The notes beneath the pieces are model-generated. The model was given only the letters and a program-made list of their open reading frames with translations, was not told the origin of the DNA and did no database searches. DNA of 56,377 nt from Bacteroidales bacterium (GTDB lineage Bacteria > Bacteroidota > Bacteroidia > Bacteroidales > FEN-979), in NCBI GenBank assembly GCA_014860625.1, contig JACZJJ010000046.1, positions 1-56,377 of the forward strand. Reading direction: 5' to 3'. This document shows, in pieces, positions 7,788 through 17,342 of this stretch (positions are counted from its first letter, which is position 1; every line of letters starts with the position of its first letter). Position numbers and translations under genes: made by a program.

Positions 7788-8990
7788 ATGTTAAGCCCCA
7801 TGTGGAATCGGATTTGGAGCTTGCTTAAGAGTGTGCTGAACATTCCTGACAGAAAATTTTACCTGACAGGACTGATAGACAACCTTGAGCGGCAGAAAGA
7901 GGAGGGTCATTTGCTTGCGTTTCGGATAGTCAATATCAAAAGCAAAGGTTTTGTAGTAAAAGTTGGGGGACTATTTGCATACGGTTCATTTGATCATATG
8001 CCCTGGATGTATCCTAATCATGAAACCTGGAGAGTAATTTTTCCTTATCTCACCGACCGGATTTTTTACTGTAAAATTCACGCCCTGAGAAAAGATCCCC
8101 TTTTCATCATCATCGATGGCAATATTCCTCAGTTTAAAAAACCTCAGTTAAAGCAGAATGACTTATACATAGGCATCATTCTCAACAAAGTCAATTACGG
8201 GTTATTTATTGATATTGGCTTTCACTTTGATTGGGAGTATGGGTCTCTTGTAGGGCTGTTGCATATATCTGCTTTTAACGAGATGTTACTTTACGATAAC
8301 GCAGAAGCCGGACAAAGTAAGGATGTTCTTTTTCTGGGATACAATGAGAATGATCAGCTTGTTTTCGGAAGCAAACCAGCCCTGGAGGAATGGTTTACAG
8401 GAGAGCTGGAGAATCGAGTAGGTGAGATGGTGTGGGTGAAAGTCAATAAGATTGAGAATAATCCCCCAAGTTTCAAAGTGGAGGGGAGATACGATGCTTC
8501 TTTGGCAGTTACGAAACGGCTCTATGGCTGGAGTAGTTGGAAAGTTGCAAAGGCTATTCAATATCTGAGGCATGATGAGATCATTCGTTGTGAAATCCTG
8601 AGACTGGATAGCAGGAGACGATGTATGGAATTAAAATGGGTGTTAGAATGGGAGATTGAGGCTATTGCCTCCAGGTCGGATAAAACGAAAAAAAGTGATA
8701 CCAGCAGAAAGAAGACCGAAATTCGGGAACCACTGCAGAATCTGGATCTTATAGGGAAAAGAGTGCAGGTTACGGTTTCAATATCGACTGATAAGTATGG
8801 GAGATTTCATCACTATTACCTGGTCGAAAACAAATATAAAGGCATTCTTCTAGTAGAAAATGAGAGCTATCGTTTAACAAAAAAGGAAAAATCGGAGATT
8901 GTAACAGCATTACAGGATGGTGAAGTTCTTGAGTGTGAAGTTATGGGGATTGACAAAGATTATATCAGGGTAAAGTGGGTAATTCAGTAA
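7788..8990 (+). CDS. S1/OB-like domain protein of unknown function
   Basis: 400 residues, cytoplasmic (no signal peptide or membrane helix). Several segments look like degenerate S1/OB folds: residues about 40-70 (LLAFRIVNIKSKGFVVKVGG), about 125-165 (GIILNKVNYGLFIDIGF, then GLLHISAF), and about 325-400 (VQVTVSISTDKYGRFHHYYL ... YIRVKWVIQ). The central one is the best S1 match, with the GIILNK...GLFIDIG...GLLHIS pattern. Other family members are not recognised. RNA binding is inferred from the fold only. A second in-frame ATG at 7800 could also serve as start. The gene stands alone on the plus strand. Confidence 0.65.
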   Translation: MLSPMWNRIWSLLKSVLNIPDRKFYLTGLIDNLERQKEEGHLLAFRIVNIKSKGFVVKVGGLFAYGSFDHMPWMYPNHETWRVIFPYLTDRIFYCKIHALRKDPLFIIIDGNIPQFKKPQLKQNDLYIGIILNKVNYGLFIDIGFHFDWEYGSLVGLLHISAFNEMLLYDNAEAGQSKDVLFLGYNENDQLVFGSKPALEEWFTGELENRVGEMVWVKVNKIENNPPSFKVEGRYDASLAVTKRLYGWSSWKVAKAIQYLRHDEIIRCEILRLDSRRRCMELKWVLEWEIEAIASRSDKTKKSDTSRKKTEIREPLQNLDLIGKRVQVTVSISTDKYGRFHHYYLVENKYKGILLVENESYRLTKKEKSEIVTALQDGEVLECEVMGIDKDYIRVKWVIQ

Positions 8991-9032
8991 TCACCAAAAC
9001 AACAGAGGCTATTTTATTTCTAAGGAAGTGAG

Positions 9033-9040
9033 TATCTTTG
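9033..9040 (+). promoter_or_regulatory. -7 promoter box (TATCTTTG) of the Asp-box protein gene
   Basis: TATCTTTG, a consensus TAnnTTTG, 16 bases before the chosen ATG at 9057. It lies one base before the ATG at 9042, which argues against that upstream start. Confidence 0.6.
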
Positions 9041-9056
9041 TATGCAAATCAACGTC

Positions 9057-10607
9057 ATGCGCAAATTTCTTCTCGCTATCACTCTTCTACCTCTGGCTTC
9101 ACTGGGACAATTCCAGAATGTGATGATAGGGAACCAGTTTTTCCCCGAAGAGCCTTCCATCATGATCAATCCTTACAACACGGATCAATTGGTGGCTGCT
9201 GCGAATACGGCAACATACTACTATTCCGGTGATGGTGGATCGACATGGACACAGGGTGTTCTTACCTCTACATACGGTGTATGGGGCGACCCTTGCATTA
9301 TTGTGGACACCAACGGCCATTTCTACTTCCTGCACCTTTCCAATCCTCTTGTTGGGAACTGGATCGACCGGATTGTTTGTCAGAAAACCACAGATGGAGG
9401 GCAAACCTGGAATGATGGGAGCTACATGGGTCTGGATGGAACCAAGGCCCAGGACAAAGAGTGGGCCATTGTGGATCCTTCCAACAACAATATTTATGTC
9501 ACCTGGACCCAGTTTGATGATTATGGGAGCACCAACCCCTCCGACAGCTCAATCATTCGCTTCTCACGATCGCTCGATGGCGGAGAGAGCTGGAGTGATG
9601 CGATCCGGATCAATAAAATTGCAGGCGACTGCCTTGATGAGGATAACACGGTTGAGGGTGCGGTGCCTGCACTTGGACCCAATGGTGAGATTTATGTAGC
9701 CTGGGCAGGTCCGCTCGGACTTGTATTCACGAAATCAACGGATCAGGGAGTCACGTGGCCTGAAGAAAATACGTTTGTTACAGATTTTCCAGGAGGATGG
9801 GATTATGCCATTCCGGGTATCTACAGGGCAAATGGGCTGCCTGTTACCTGCTGCGACATCAGTGGAGGACCTTACCATGGAAGAATTTATATCAACTGGT
9901 CGGATCAACGGAATGGGCTGGATGACACAGATGTATGGATCGTATATTCCGATGACGGGGGCGCAACATGGAGTAACGATATCCGGGTGAATGATGATCC
10001 TGCCGGGAAGCAGCAATTCTTTACCTGGATGGATATCGACCAAACGACAGGGTATCTTTATTTGGTTTTTTACGATAGAAGGAATTACGATGACAATCTT
10101 ACGGATGTCTACCTTGCCGTATCCAAAGATGGTGGAGCAACATTTGAGAATATCAAGATCAGCGAGTCCCCATTCAATCCGATCTCTTCTGTGTTTTTCG
10201 GCGACTATACCAACATCTCGGCCCATAACGGGATCGTCCGGCCGATCTGGGCCAGACTTGAAGGGGGGAGTTTGAGTGTTTGGACTGCTCTGATTGATTC
10301 CATCAATGTGGGAGTCTTTCCGGGTCAACAAATTCCGGCACTGCTCTCTCTCGACCAGAATTATCCGAATCCGGTCAGGGACTATACGTTTATCCCATAC
10401 AAGGTTCACGAAGCCTCTACGGTTACGTTGAAGGTGTGCGATATTTATGGAAAGCAGGTTGCTACGGTTGTTGAGGAGAAGTTTCACGCTCCGGGGAAAT
10501 ATGTTGAACGGATTGACGCATCATCACTTTCGTTGACCCGTGGATTCTATATCATTTCATTGACCAGCCACGAACAAACATTCAAACGAAAAATGATTGT
10601 GGAGTAA
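9057..10607 (+). CDS. Secreted Asp-box (sialidase-superfamily) protein with T9SS sorting domain
   Basis: 516 residues from ATG 9057, which begins a signal peptide (MRKFLLAITLL ... SLGQ). At least six Asp-box turns (S/TxDxGxTW type) occur: SGDGGSTW, TTDGGQTW, SLDGGESW, STDQGVTW, SDDGGATW and SKDGGATF. This indicates a six-bladed beta-propeller of the sialidase/BNR superfamily. The C-terminus (SLDQNYPNPVRDYTFIPY ... GFYIISL ... FKRKMIV) is a type A T9SS sorting domain, so surface display or release is predicted. The arginine triad of true sialidases could not be confirmed, so the substrate is left open. Confidence 0.85.
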   Translation: MRKFLLAITLLPLASLGQFQNVMIGNQFFPEEPSIMINPYNTDQLVAAANTATYYYSGDGGSTWTQGVLTSTYGVWGDPCIIVDTNGHFYFLHLSNPLVGNWIDRIVCQKTTDGGQTWNDGSYMGLDGTKAQDKEWAIVDPSNNNIYVTWTQFDDYGSTNPSDSSIIRFSRSLDGGESWSDAIRINKIAGDCLDEDNTVEGAVPALGPNGEIYVAWAGPLGLVFTKSTDQGVTWPEENTFVTDFPGGWDYAIPGIYRANGLPVTCCDISGGPYHGRIYINWSDQRNGLDDTDVWIVYSDDGGATWSNDIRVNDDPAGKQQFFTWMDIDQTTGYLYLVFYDRRNYDDNLTDVYLAVSKDGGATFENIKISESPFNPISSVFFGDYTNISAHNGIVRPIWARLEGGSLSVWTALIDSINVGVFPGQQIPALLSLDQNYPNPVRDYTFIPYKVHEASTVTLKVCDIYGKQVATVVEEKFHAPGKYVERIDASSLSLTRGFYIISLTSHEQTFKRKMIVE

Positions 10608-10637
10608 CCGGGATCCGCAGAAACTTTTTACACATTT

Positions 10638-10671
10638 TTTGTTTCTTCCTTGCCTTTTCTTGTTAATTTTG
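10638..10671 (+). promoter_or_regulatory. Bacteroidota-type promoter of the first tetR gene
   Basis: TTTG at 10638-10641 and TAATTTTG at 10664-10671 with 22 bases between them. The ATG is 36 bases beyond the -7 box. This places the start at 10708 rather than at the open frame's first ATG (10597). Confidence 0.6.
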
Positions 10672-10707
10672 TGCCATACGAGATTTCGTTTTATTAACAC
10701 GTTTTCT

Positions 10708-11331
10708 ATGGATGCCAGTTTGATTGATGTATTGGTTCGAGTGAGAGAGCTCTTTTTTAAGTATGGAGTTCGCAGTGTTTCCATGGATGATATTTCCAGG
10801 GATCTAGGGATCTCCAAAAAGAAACTCTACCAGTTTGTTAAAAGCAAGCATGAATTGGTCTCCAGGCTTCTGGAGTTGGAGCGACGGAATTTTGAGGTCA
10901 TCTTTGAGAAATATAATTTCGATGGGGTGAACTCAATTGATGTCTTACTCACCGTTAGCAAGGAGATCAGCGACAGATACTGGGATGTGAGTCCGTCCAT
11001 GACCTTCGATTTGAAGAAGTACTATCCGGAGATCTATACACAGCATATTGATAATCGCGTTGAGTTTATTTTTGCTCAGATTCAGCTCAATATCAAAAAG
11101 GGGATCCGCGACGGGATGTACAGGGATGACCTGAGCACAGAGCTGATCGCGAGGCTGTATATTCGACGGCTCATCGATATTCATAACCCGGAATATTTTC
11201 CGGAAAAATTCTCTTTTCAAACGCTTTTCGATACGATGTTTGATAATTTCATCCGTGGCATTGCTACCGAAAAGGGAATCAATTATTACGAAATGCAAAA
11301 AGGCAAGGTTAAATTCAACAAGGAAAAGTGA
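10708..11331 (+). CDS. TetR/AcrR family transcriptional regulator (efflux-linked, copy 1)
   Basis: 207 residues from ATG 10708, which gives the usual TetR length and starts just before the helix-turn-helix. The N-terminal HTH is recognisable at residues about 18-48 (YGVRSVSMDDISRDLGISKK, then LYQFVKSK). The C-terminal domain resembles the regulator at 17355-17975, sharing the PSMTFDLKKYYPEIY and GMYRDDL blocks. Its stop overlaps the next gene's start (TGATG), so it is co-transcribed with the TolC-like gene. It probably represses or tunes this efflux unit, based on location; the ligand is unknown. Confidence 0.88.
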   Translation: MDASLIDVLVRVRELFFKYGVRSVSMDDISRDLGISKKKLYQFVKSKHELVSRLLELERRNFEVIFEKYNFDGVNSIDVLLTVSKEISDRYWDVSPSMTFDLKKYYPEIYTQHIDNRVEFIFAQIQLNIKKGIRDGMYRDDLSTELIARLYIRRLIDIHNPEYFPEKFSFQTLFDTMFDNFIRGIATEKGINYYEMQKGKVKFNKEK

Positions 11332-12680
11332 TGAAAACAATACGGATTTGGATGATTGCTGGCTTTGTTGTATTGATGTTCCCGGCTTTAAAAACAACCG
11401 CCCAGGAGAAGATATCTTTCACGCTGAAACAAGCTCAGGAGTTTGCGTATGAGCATAACTACGATTTGCAGAATGCCCGGTACGATGTTGAGATTGCCCG
11501 GAAAATTGTGAAGGAGAATACCTCCATTGGCTTGCCACAGATTGATGCTACTGCATCCTACATGGATAACATATTAAGGCCAACCTCCATCATCCCGAAT
11601 TTTTTTGATACGACCGGATTGGCACCCCCGCTTGAGATTCAGTTTGGTACCAGATACAATGCCAGCTTCTCCGCCCAACTTACACAGCTTATTTACAGTG
11701 GCCAGTATCTTGTAGGCCTTCAAACGGCTAGAGCCTACCTTGAAACGGAAAAAGAAAAGAATCTAAAGGCTCAGATCGACGTTCGGGATCTGGTTTCAGA
11801 GGCATACATCGCTTACCTGATCGTGGGAGAAAGTCTTAAAATTCTTGATTCTACCTACAAAACCGTTTCCCAGATGGTATATGAGACGGAGGAGTTTTAC
11901 AAAAGTGGTTTGATAGAGCAAATGGATGTTGAACAGATGGAGTTGAACGGAGCTACTCTGGAGGCAAGTCTCATTACCATGAGAAGCCAGAAACTGATCG
12001 CATACAATTACCTGAAGTTCCTCATGGGGATCGAAGAGACTCAGCAGATCATTCTTTCTGACAGCCTGGATCTCTTTCTGCAACGGATCAATCGGGATTA
12101 CCTGATGACCACCAATTTTGATTACGGCTTCAATATCAATTACCGTTTATTGAAAAAACAGGAATACCTCGTGCTGATGCAGTACAAACTGGCTAAAACA
12201 GCCTATCAGCCTTCACTGGTTGGGTTCTTTGATATTTCTACGAATGCTCAGCGGGAAACCTGGAATTTCTTTGATTCAAAGCAACGATGGTTCTCAAGCT
12301 CTTACTGGGGCATCCAGCTGAATATTCCTATCTGGAGCAGCGGAGGCAGGAAAAACGCAGTGGATCAGGCTGCAATCAATGTGGAGAAAATGAAAGTGCT
12401 GGACAAGCAGACCCGAACCTCTCTGAACCTGCAGGTCGAGACAGTCCGCAACGATTTTAATACGGCATACCTGGTCTTTCTGAATAAAAAGAAGAGCCTC
12501 CAAACGGCCTCCAAAATCTACGAACAAACCATCATCAAATACCGCCAGGGATTGGCATCCAGTACGGATCTCAACCAGAAATACAACCAGTTCCTTATCA
12601 TGGAAGCGGAATATACTCAGGCCATGTTCGACTTGCTCAAAACCAATATAGCGCTTTCGAAACTCCTAGAGAAAGTTTGA
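11331..12680 (+). CDS. TolC family outer-membrane efflux protein
   Basis: 449 residues from ATG 11331; a GTG at 11328 is the alternative. There is a signal peptide (cleavage near TTAQE) followed by the two-repeat alpha-helical OEP pattern. The first repeat has FTLKQAQEFAYEHNYDLQNA and IVKENTSIGLPQIDATASY; the second has MQYKLAKTAYQPSLVGF and later YRQGLASSTDLNQKYNQFL. This is the outer-membrane channel of tripartite efflux pumps. The matching pump genes lie immediately downstream but on the opposite strand, converging on it. The stop codon is directly followed by a heptamer array. Confidence 0.92.
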   Translation: MKTIRIWMIAGFVVLMFPALKTTAQEKISFTLKQAQEFAYEHNYDLQNARYDVEIARKIVKENTSIGLPQIDATASYMDNILRPTSIIPNFFDTTGLAPPLEIQFGTRYNASFSAQLTQLIYSGQYLVGLQTARAYLETEKEKNLKAQIDVRDLVSEAYIAYLIVGESLKILDSTYKTVSQMVYETEEFYKSGLIEQMDVEQMELNGATLEASLITMRSQKLIAYNYLKFLMGIEETQQIILSDSLDLFLQRINRDYLMTTNFDYGFNINYRLLKKQEYLVLMQYKLAKTAYQPSLVGFFDISTNAQRETWNFFDSKQRWFSSSYWGIQLNIPIWSSGGRKNAVDQAAINVEKMKVLDKQTRTSLNLQVETVRNDFNTAYLVFLNKKKSLQTASKIYEQTIIKYRQGLASSTDLNQKYNQFLIMEAEYTQAMFDLLKTNIALSKLLEKV

Positions 12681-12714
12681 TGCTGGATACTGGATGCTGG
12701 ATACTGGATGCTGG
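12680..12714. repeat. Heptamer array CTGGATR after tolC
   Basis: About five units alternating CTGGATA and CTGGATG; the first base of the array is the last base of the tolC stop codon. It lies in the 63-base gap between the convergent tolC and RND genes. The same unit recurs, reverse-complemented, at 19911-19930 and, degenerate, at 29928-29955. Confidence 0.95.
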
Positions 12715-12743
12715 TTTCGCTATCGCGCTGTCTCACCAACTTA

Positions 12744-15700
12744 CTATTTCCCCAGACTCCTGTGAAATTTTCTCCGTTGCAGCTTTAAATGCATCTTGTA
12801 GTCAATCAGGTAGAGCGCTGGTAGTAACACCAGCGTAAGGAAGGTGGCAAAACTCAGTCCGAAGATGATTGTCCAGGAGAGTGGTCCCCAGAACATCACG
12901 TTGTCGCCGCCAAAATAGATGTGCGGATTCAACTCCGTGAAGAGGGTGATAAAGTTGATATTCATACCAACAGCAAGTGGAACCAGTCCCAGGATGGTAG
13001 CAGTTGCCGTTAATACTACGGGGGTAATCCTGACTTTTCCTGCCTGGATAATGGCATCCCGTGTTTTCAGTCCGCGTTCCTTTTGAACGTCGCAGAATTC
13101 GACAATCAGGATGCCATTTCTGACCACGATTCCTCCGAGGGCTACGATCCCAAGGCCGGTCATGGTGATAACGATTGGCATGTCGAAAATAATGACCCCA
13201 AGAAGCACTCCAATGATGCTGAAGAAGACTTCGGAGAGAATGATCAGCGATTTGCTCACTGATTTGAACTGGGTGATCAACACGAAAAAGATGACTCCCA
13301 AAGCAATCATCATCGCTTTCATTAAAAAATCCATCGTTTCGGCCTGGTCTTCGCGCTCGCCTGTGAGGGAGATCTCGATCCCTTTTGGCAAGTCAAACCC
13401 GGCAACAGAGTTGTTTATTGCAGCAACAACTTCATTGGGGGTATAGCCTGACAGCACCTCTGAACTCAGGGTGATTACCCGTTTCATATTTTTTCGCTTG
13501 ATGCCTCCGTAGGTGTTCTCATAGCCAATTGCCGCAACCGAGGAGATAGGAATCTGTCTCAGTTTTCCTGAATTCATGTCACGATAGGTGATTTTGGCAT
13601 TGATGATCTTATTGATATTTTTTCTCTGACTGGGTGTATAGCGTACCTGGATGGGGTATTCATCTTCGTCTTCCTTGTATTTGGAAACCTCCCATCCATA
13701 AATGGCAGTGCGCAGTTCATTCCCGATCTGACCCATTGAAATCCCTTGCCGGTTTGCTCGTTCCCGGTCGATCTTGATGACGATCTCCGGCTTGTCGTTG
13801 AGGAAATCTGATTTGAGCTGCTCAATACCTGGGATCTCCAGAGAGTCGAGATAGCTCTGATAAGCATCGGCTGTGGTAATCAGTTCATCCAGATTCTCCC
13901 CTGAGATTTCGATATTGATGGGTTTTCCCGTTGGAGGGCCCATCTTGTTTTTCTCAACGGATATCTGAGCTCCGGGAATATCCTTTACTTTTTCACGCAA
14001 CTGGTCGAGGTAAACGATTGTGGAAATACCATGCCGGTCTTTATTCTCCACGAAATTCACCGTCACCTTTCCTTTATTGGATGAGATGCTCTGGTCAAAG
14101 AATCCGGCACCGGCACCGAAGCCTACATTGGTGATCACAGACTCGACATCCGGATTCTCCTCTCCCAGAACGTTGTTTATCCTGGATTCCACCAACCTTG
14201 TTACGGAATCTGTCACAAGCTGGTCAGTTCCTTCTGGCATGGTGATGTAGGCAATGATGCTGTTTGGCTCGTTATTGGGAAAAAAGAGGACGGGAGGTTT
14301 TGCCACTCCAGTCAGAATTAACGTAACCACAAAGACCACTGAAACTATAACAAGCAGAAAAAACGGACGTTTCCCGTGGAGAACATACACCAGGGTTCTT
14401 TCGTATAAGTGCATGATCCATGGAAGGGTCTCGTTCTGGAATTTGTAAATGGCTTTTTTCAGGAGTAACCTGTACAATGCATTCAACAGGATGCAGATGA
14501 CCAGGAGGTTTCCAACCCAGTAAATTCCTCCAAGATAGAAAATCAAAGCCGGGACCAGCAGAATGACAGTTGAGATCAAAAATGTTCTCCAATTTATCCT
14601 GTACCGTTTCTGGTCATATTCATGTTTCATGAAAGAGACAGCAAAAACCGGGTTGATGATGTATGCAACAAACAGAGAAGCGAAAAGGGTGATGATCAGG
14701 GTAACCGGCAGAAAATGCATGAATTTACCTACCACGCCAGGCCAGAAAGCCAGTGGAAAGAAAGGAGCGAGGGTGGTCAGTGTTCCGGATAGAATCGGAA
14801 CGAATACCTCCCCGGCTGCATATTTTGATGCTTTAATAATGTCGGGCTCAGTTCGGTGGACTCGATGGATGTTTTCAATTACCACAATGGCATCATCAAC
14901 AATGATCCCGAGGGCGAAAATAAACCCGAACATGACGATCATATTCATGGTAAAGCCCATTGCGGGGAATATCATGTAGGCGATGAAGATGGAGAGAGGC
15001 ACTGACATGGCCACGAAAAAAGCATTGTTGAGTCCCATAAAGAACATCAGAACCAGAGTGACCAGAATGAAGCCGATGATGATCGTATTGTTCAGCTCTT
15101 CCAATGTGCTGCGGGTAAACTTGGACTGGTCGCCGGTGATGGCAATACCCAGGTCGGGAGGGAATGAACTCTTTTTCAGTTCATCGAGAATAATTTTGAT
15201 GTTATCAGAGGCTTTCAGCAAGTTCAGTCCGCTTTTTTTAATGACATTGAGCGTAATCACATTGTTGCCGTCAAACCGGGCAAAGCTCTCCTGCTCTTTG
15301 AAAGAATCTTTAATGTCTGCAATATCCTTGATGTAGACGATTGCCCCGCTGGAGGATTTCAACATGATATCACCGATCTCCTCAGGATCCTGAAACTGAC
15401 CGGTAACGCGAATCGTTCGCTTGGTCCCGTATGTAGAGATGGTCCCAGCAGATACAGTGATATTTTCGCTTGAAATGGCTCGCTGGAGATCAGAAAAGGT
15501 AACGCTGGCCGCTTGCATTTTGTACATGTCAACATCTACCTGGATCTCCCGCTCAAGGGCTCCCACAATATCCACACGGGTGACCTGTGGCAGAGCTTCA
15601 ATCCGGTCCTGGGCCTCTTCGGCATACTTTTTAAGCCGCTGAAGGTCGTAGTTCCCCGACAGGTTGATGTTCATGATCGGGATCTCTGAGATGTCAAACT

Positions 15701-16127
15701 CCTGAATGTTGGGATCACTAGGAAGGTTTGTCGGAAGTTTGGATTTTGCTTTGTCAACTGCATCCCGCACCCGCTGTTTTGCTTCTGTTACTTCCAGCCC
15801 CGGGTTGAACTCGATCACGATCATGGAGAAATCCTGGACCGAATTACTGGTAATTCTTTTGACATCTGCAAGCGACTTGGCCTCCTTTTCAATGGGCCGG
15901 GTAACCAGGTTTTCAATGTCTTCAGGGGAAGTCCCCGGATAAGGAGTGTTGACGATAATTGTTGGGATGACAATCTCGGGAAATTGCTCTTTGGGAATGC
16001 TGAAATAGGACATCAGGCCGAGAGCAGTGATGATGATCGTAAGAACGTAGATACTTGACCGGTTATTGATCGCCCAGCTTGTAGCAAAGAACTCTTTGAG
16101 TATAATTTTTTCTTTCCTGGATTTCAT
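12744..16127 (-). CDS. RND efflux pump inner-membrane transporter (HAE1/AcrB-like)
   Basis: 1127 residues with the RND layout: helix 1 at about 26-44, a large periplasmic loop (about 45-340) with the entry signature TPYPGTSPEDIENLVTRPIE, then helices 2-6 including GIIVDDAIVVIENIHR, where the paired aspartates 411-412 are the proton relay, followed by a second loop and helix bundle ending at LPALYLIDYKM. Somewhat longer than the usual ~1030-1050, with extra sequence around residues 500-570 and near the last helices (MNINFITLFTEL...). It exports drugs or lipophilic compounds with the MFP encoded 9 bases upstream and presumably the TolC protein encoded convergently. Confidence 0.95.
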   Translation of the reverse strand: MKSRKEKIILKEFFATSWAINNRSSIYVLTIIITALGLMSYFSIPKEQFPEIVIPTIIVNTPYPGTSPEDIENLVTRPIEKEAKSLADVKRITSNSVQDFSMIVIEFNPGLEVTEAKQRVRDAVDKAKSKLPTNLPSDPNIQEFDISEIPIMNINLSGNYDLQRLKKYAEEAQDRIEALPQVTRVDIVGALEREIQVDVDMYKMQAASVTFSDLQRAISSENITVSAGTISTYGTKRTIRVTGQFQDPEEIGDIMLKSSSGAIVYIKDIADIKDSFKEQESFARFDGNNVITLNVIKKSGLNLLKASDNIKIILDELKKSSFPPDLGIAITGDQSKFTRSTLEELNNTIIIGFILVTLVLMFFMGLNNAFFVAMSVPLSIFIAYMIFPAMGFTMNMIVMFGFIFALGIIVDDAIVVIENIHRVHRTEPDIIKASKYAAGEVFVPILSGTLTTLAPFFPLAFWPGVVGKFMHFLPVTLIITLFASLFVAYIINPVFAVSFMKHEYDQKRYRINWRTFLISTVILLVPALIFYLGGIYWVGNLLVICILLNALYRLLLKKAIYKFQNETLPWIMHLYERTLVYVLHGKRPFFLLVIVSVVFVVTLILTGVAKPPVLFFPNNEPNSIIAYITMPEGTDQLVTDSVTRLVESRINNVLGEENPDVESVITNVGFGAGAGFFDQSISSNKGKVTVNFVENKDRHGISTIVYLDQLREKVKDIPGAQISVEKNKMGPPTGKPINIEISGENLDELITTADAYQSYLDSLEIPGIEQLKSDFLNDKPEIVIKIDRERANRQGISMGQIGNELRTAIYGWEVSKYKEDEDEYPIQVRYTPSQRKNINKIINAKITYRDMNSGKLRQIPISSVAAIGYENTYGGIKRKNMKRVITLSSEVLSGYTPNEVVAAINNSVAGFDLPKGIEISLTGEREDQAETMDFLMKAMMIALGVIFFVLITQFKSVSKSLIILSEVFFSIIGVLLGVIIFDMPIVITMTGLGIVALGGIVVRNGILIVEFCDVQKERGLKTRDAIIQAGKVRITPVVLTATATILGLVPLAVGMNINFITLFTELNPHIYFGGDNVMFWGPLSWTIIFGLSFATFLTLVLLPALYLIDYKMHLKLQRRKFHRSLGK

Positions 16128-16136
16128 AAGGTACTG

Positions 16137-17249
16137 CTATTGCAAGTATTCAATGTGCTGGCCGTCATAGAGATCTTTGTAGCCTGCTGAAATAATCAGG
16201 TCTCCCTCTTTCAGTCCGGTAAGGATCTCAGTAAGGCCGTTGTAGGTGATGCCCGTTTTGACATCGCGTTTTCGGGCGATCTGTTTTCCCTCTTCCTCCA
16301 CAGCAACAAAGACATACTGACCCTCATCGCGGGAGGTCTGAAGATAATTTTGCGGGATGGAGATGGCAGTTGGATTGGTATAATCTTTAATCCGCATGAC
16401 GGCAATCATATTGGCACGATAGACCAGGTGGTTGGTTGGCAGTTCAACCTCAACCACGAAGGTCCTGTTTATTGGGTCAATGTATTTTGAGGAGAAACTT
16501 ACCTTATGGTCGAACTCTTCATCCAGGTCAGGCAGAAAGACCTGCACTTGGTCTCCGGTCTGTATTTTACTTGTGTATGCTTCCCCTACATCGGCAACGG
16601 CTTTTGCCTTTGAAAAATTGACCACGCGGAATGCCGGGAACCCGACTGCGGCCATCTGACCAACTTTAATTGGGATCTCTTCAATGGTGCCGTCAATCGG
16701 AGAGGTGATGTTCGACATTTTGATCTGATCACTGATGGTGGCAATTTTATTCTCAAGAGACTCTTTGTTGTTTTTTGCTGTAAGATATTGCACTTCCGAT
16801 CCGATTTTCTGATCCCACAGTGCTTTTTGCTTGTTGTACATTTCTGTTGCAAAATCAAGCTGGTTCTCCAGTTCTTTCAACGTCTGTTTTAATACTTCCG
16901 CATCCAGTTGGGCCAGTACTTTGCCTTTCGTTACATAGTCTCCCTCACTTACCATGATCCTATTTACCACCCCCGGCGTACGCGGGCTAACTCCGATATT
17001 TTCATTTCCATCGATACGGCCTTGCACCTCAATATAATGGTTGAATGGCTTTTCGTGAAGCGTGTCGATTCTGACAGTCATCATTTTAATATTTCCTTCT
17101 GGAAAGAGCTCCTTTTCAAGGTTCATGATTTCAATGGAGAGCTTGTCGCGATCCTTTTTAAGCTGTTCCAGTTTCGCTTCTTGATCTTCGGATCCACCAC
17201 AGGATACGAGCAATGAAACAATGCCCATATATAGCAAAAATTTTCTCAT
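16137..17249 (-). CDS. RND efflux periplasmic adaptor (membrane fusion protein)
   Basis: 370 residues; a lipoprotein signal with lipobox LVSC (Cys17). A short coiled coil follows (residues about 22-50). The biotinyl-lipoyl halves are near IGVSPRTPGVVNRIMVSEGDYVTKGKVLAQLD and ITSPIDGTIEEIPIKVGQ, separated by a helical hairpin (residues about 115-160). The beta-barrel and membrane-proximal domains follow (VFLPDLDEEFDHKVSF ... GLKEGDLIISAGYKDLYDGQ). It links the RND pump to the outer-membrane channel. First gene of the MFP-RND operon, divergent from the second tetR across a 105-base region with an operator-like palindrome. Confidence 0.95.
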   Translation of the reverse strand: MRKFLLYMGIVSLLVSCGGSEDQEAKLEQLKKDRDKLSIEIMNLEKELFPEGNIKMMTVRIDTLHEKPFNHYIEVQGRIDGNENIGVSPRTPGVVNRIMVSEGDYVTKGKVLAQLDAEVLKQTLKELENQLDFATEMYNKQKALWDQKIGSEVQYLTAKNNKESLENKIATISDQIKMSNITSPIDGTIEEIPIKVGQMAAVGFPAFRVVNFSKAKAVADVGEAYTSKIQTGDQVQVFLPDLDEEFDHKVSFSSKYIDPINRTFVVEVELPTNHLVYRANMIAVMRIKDYTNPTAISIPQNYLQTSRDEGQYVFVAVEEEGKQIARKRDVKTGITYNGLTEILTGLKEGDLIISAGYKDLYDGQHIEYLQ

Positions 17250-17270
17250 CGTTTAACAGTTATGATCAGG

Positions 17271-17278
17271 CAAAGATA
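17271..17278 (-). promoter_or_regulatory. -7 promoter box (TATCTTTG) of the MFP-RND operon
   Basis: The minus strand reads TATCTTTG, 21 bases before the MFP ATG at 17249. About 20 bases further upstream lies GTTTTC, within the left palindrome arm, in the -33 position. Confidence 0.6.
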
Positions 17279-17294
17279 AAGCAAAAATAAGTGT

Positions 17295-17327
17295 CGGGAA
17301 AACTTTATCTATATAAATAGTTTCCCG
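17295..17327. promoter_or_regulatory. Operator-like inverted repeat between tetR and the efflux operon
   Basis: CGGGAAAACT (17295-17304) and AGTTTCCCG (17319-17327) are inverted copies differing by one A, spaced by 14 A/T-rich bases. Each arm falls at the -33 position of one of the two divergent promoters. A binding site for the adjacent TetR is the natural hypothesis; it has not been shown. Confidence 0.55.
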
Positions 17328-17342
17328 TATTCTTATTAATAC

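Noticed and set aside
9042-9056. Upstream ATG start at 9042 for the Asp-box protein.
   Set aside because: It sits one base after the -7 promoter box and adds five residues before an otherwise standard signal peptide.
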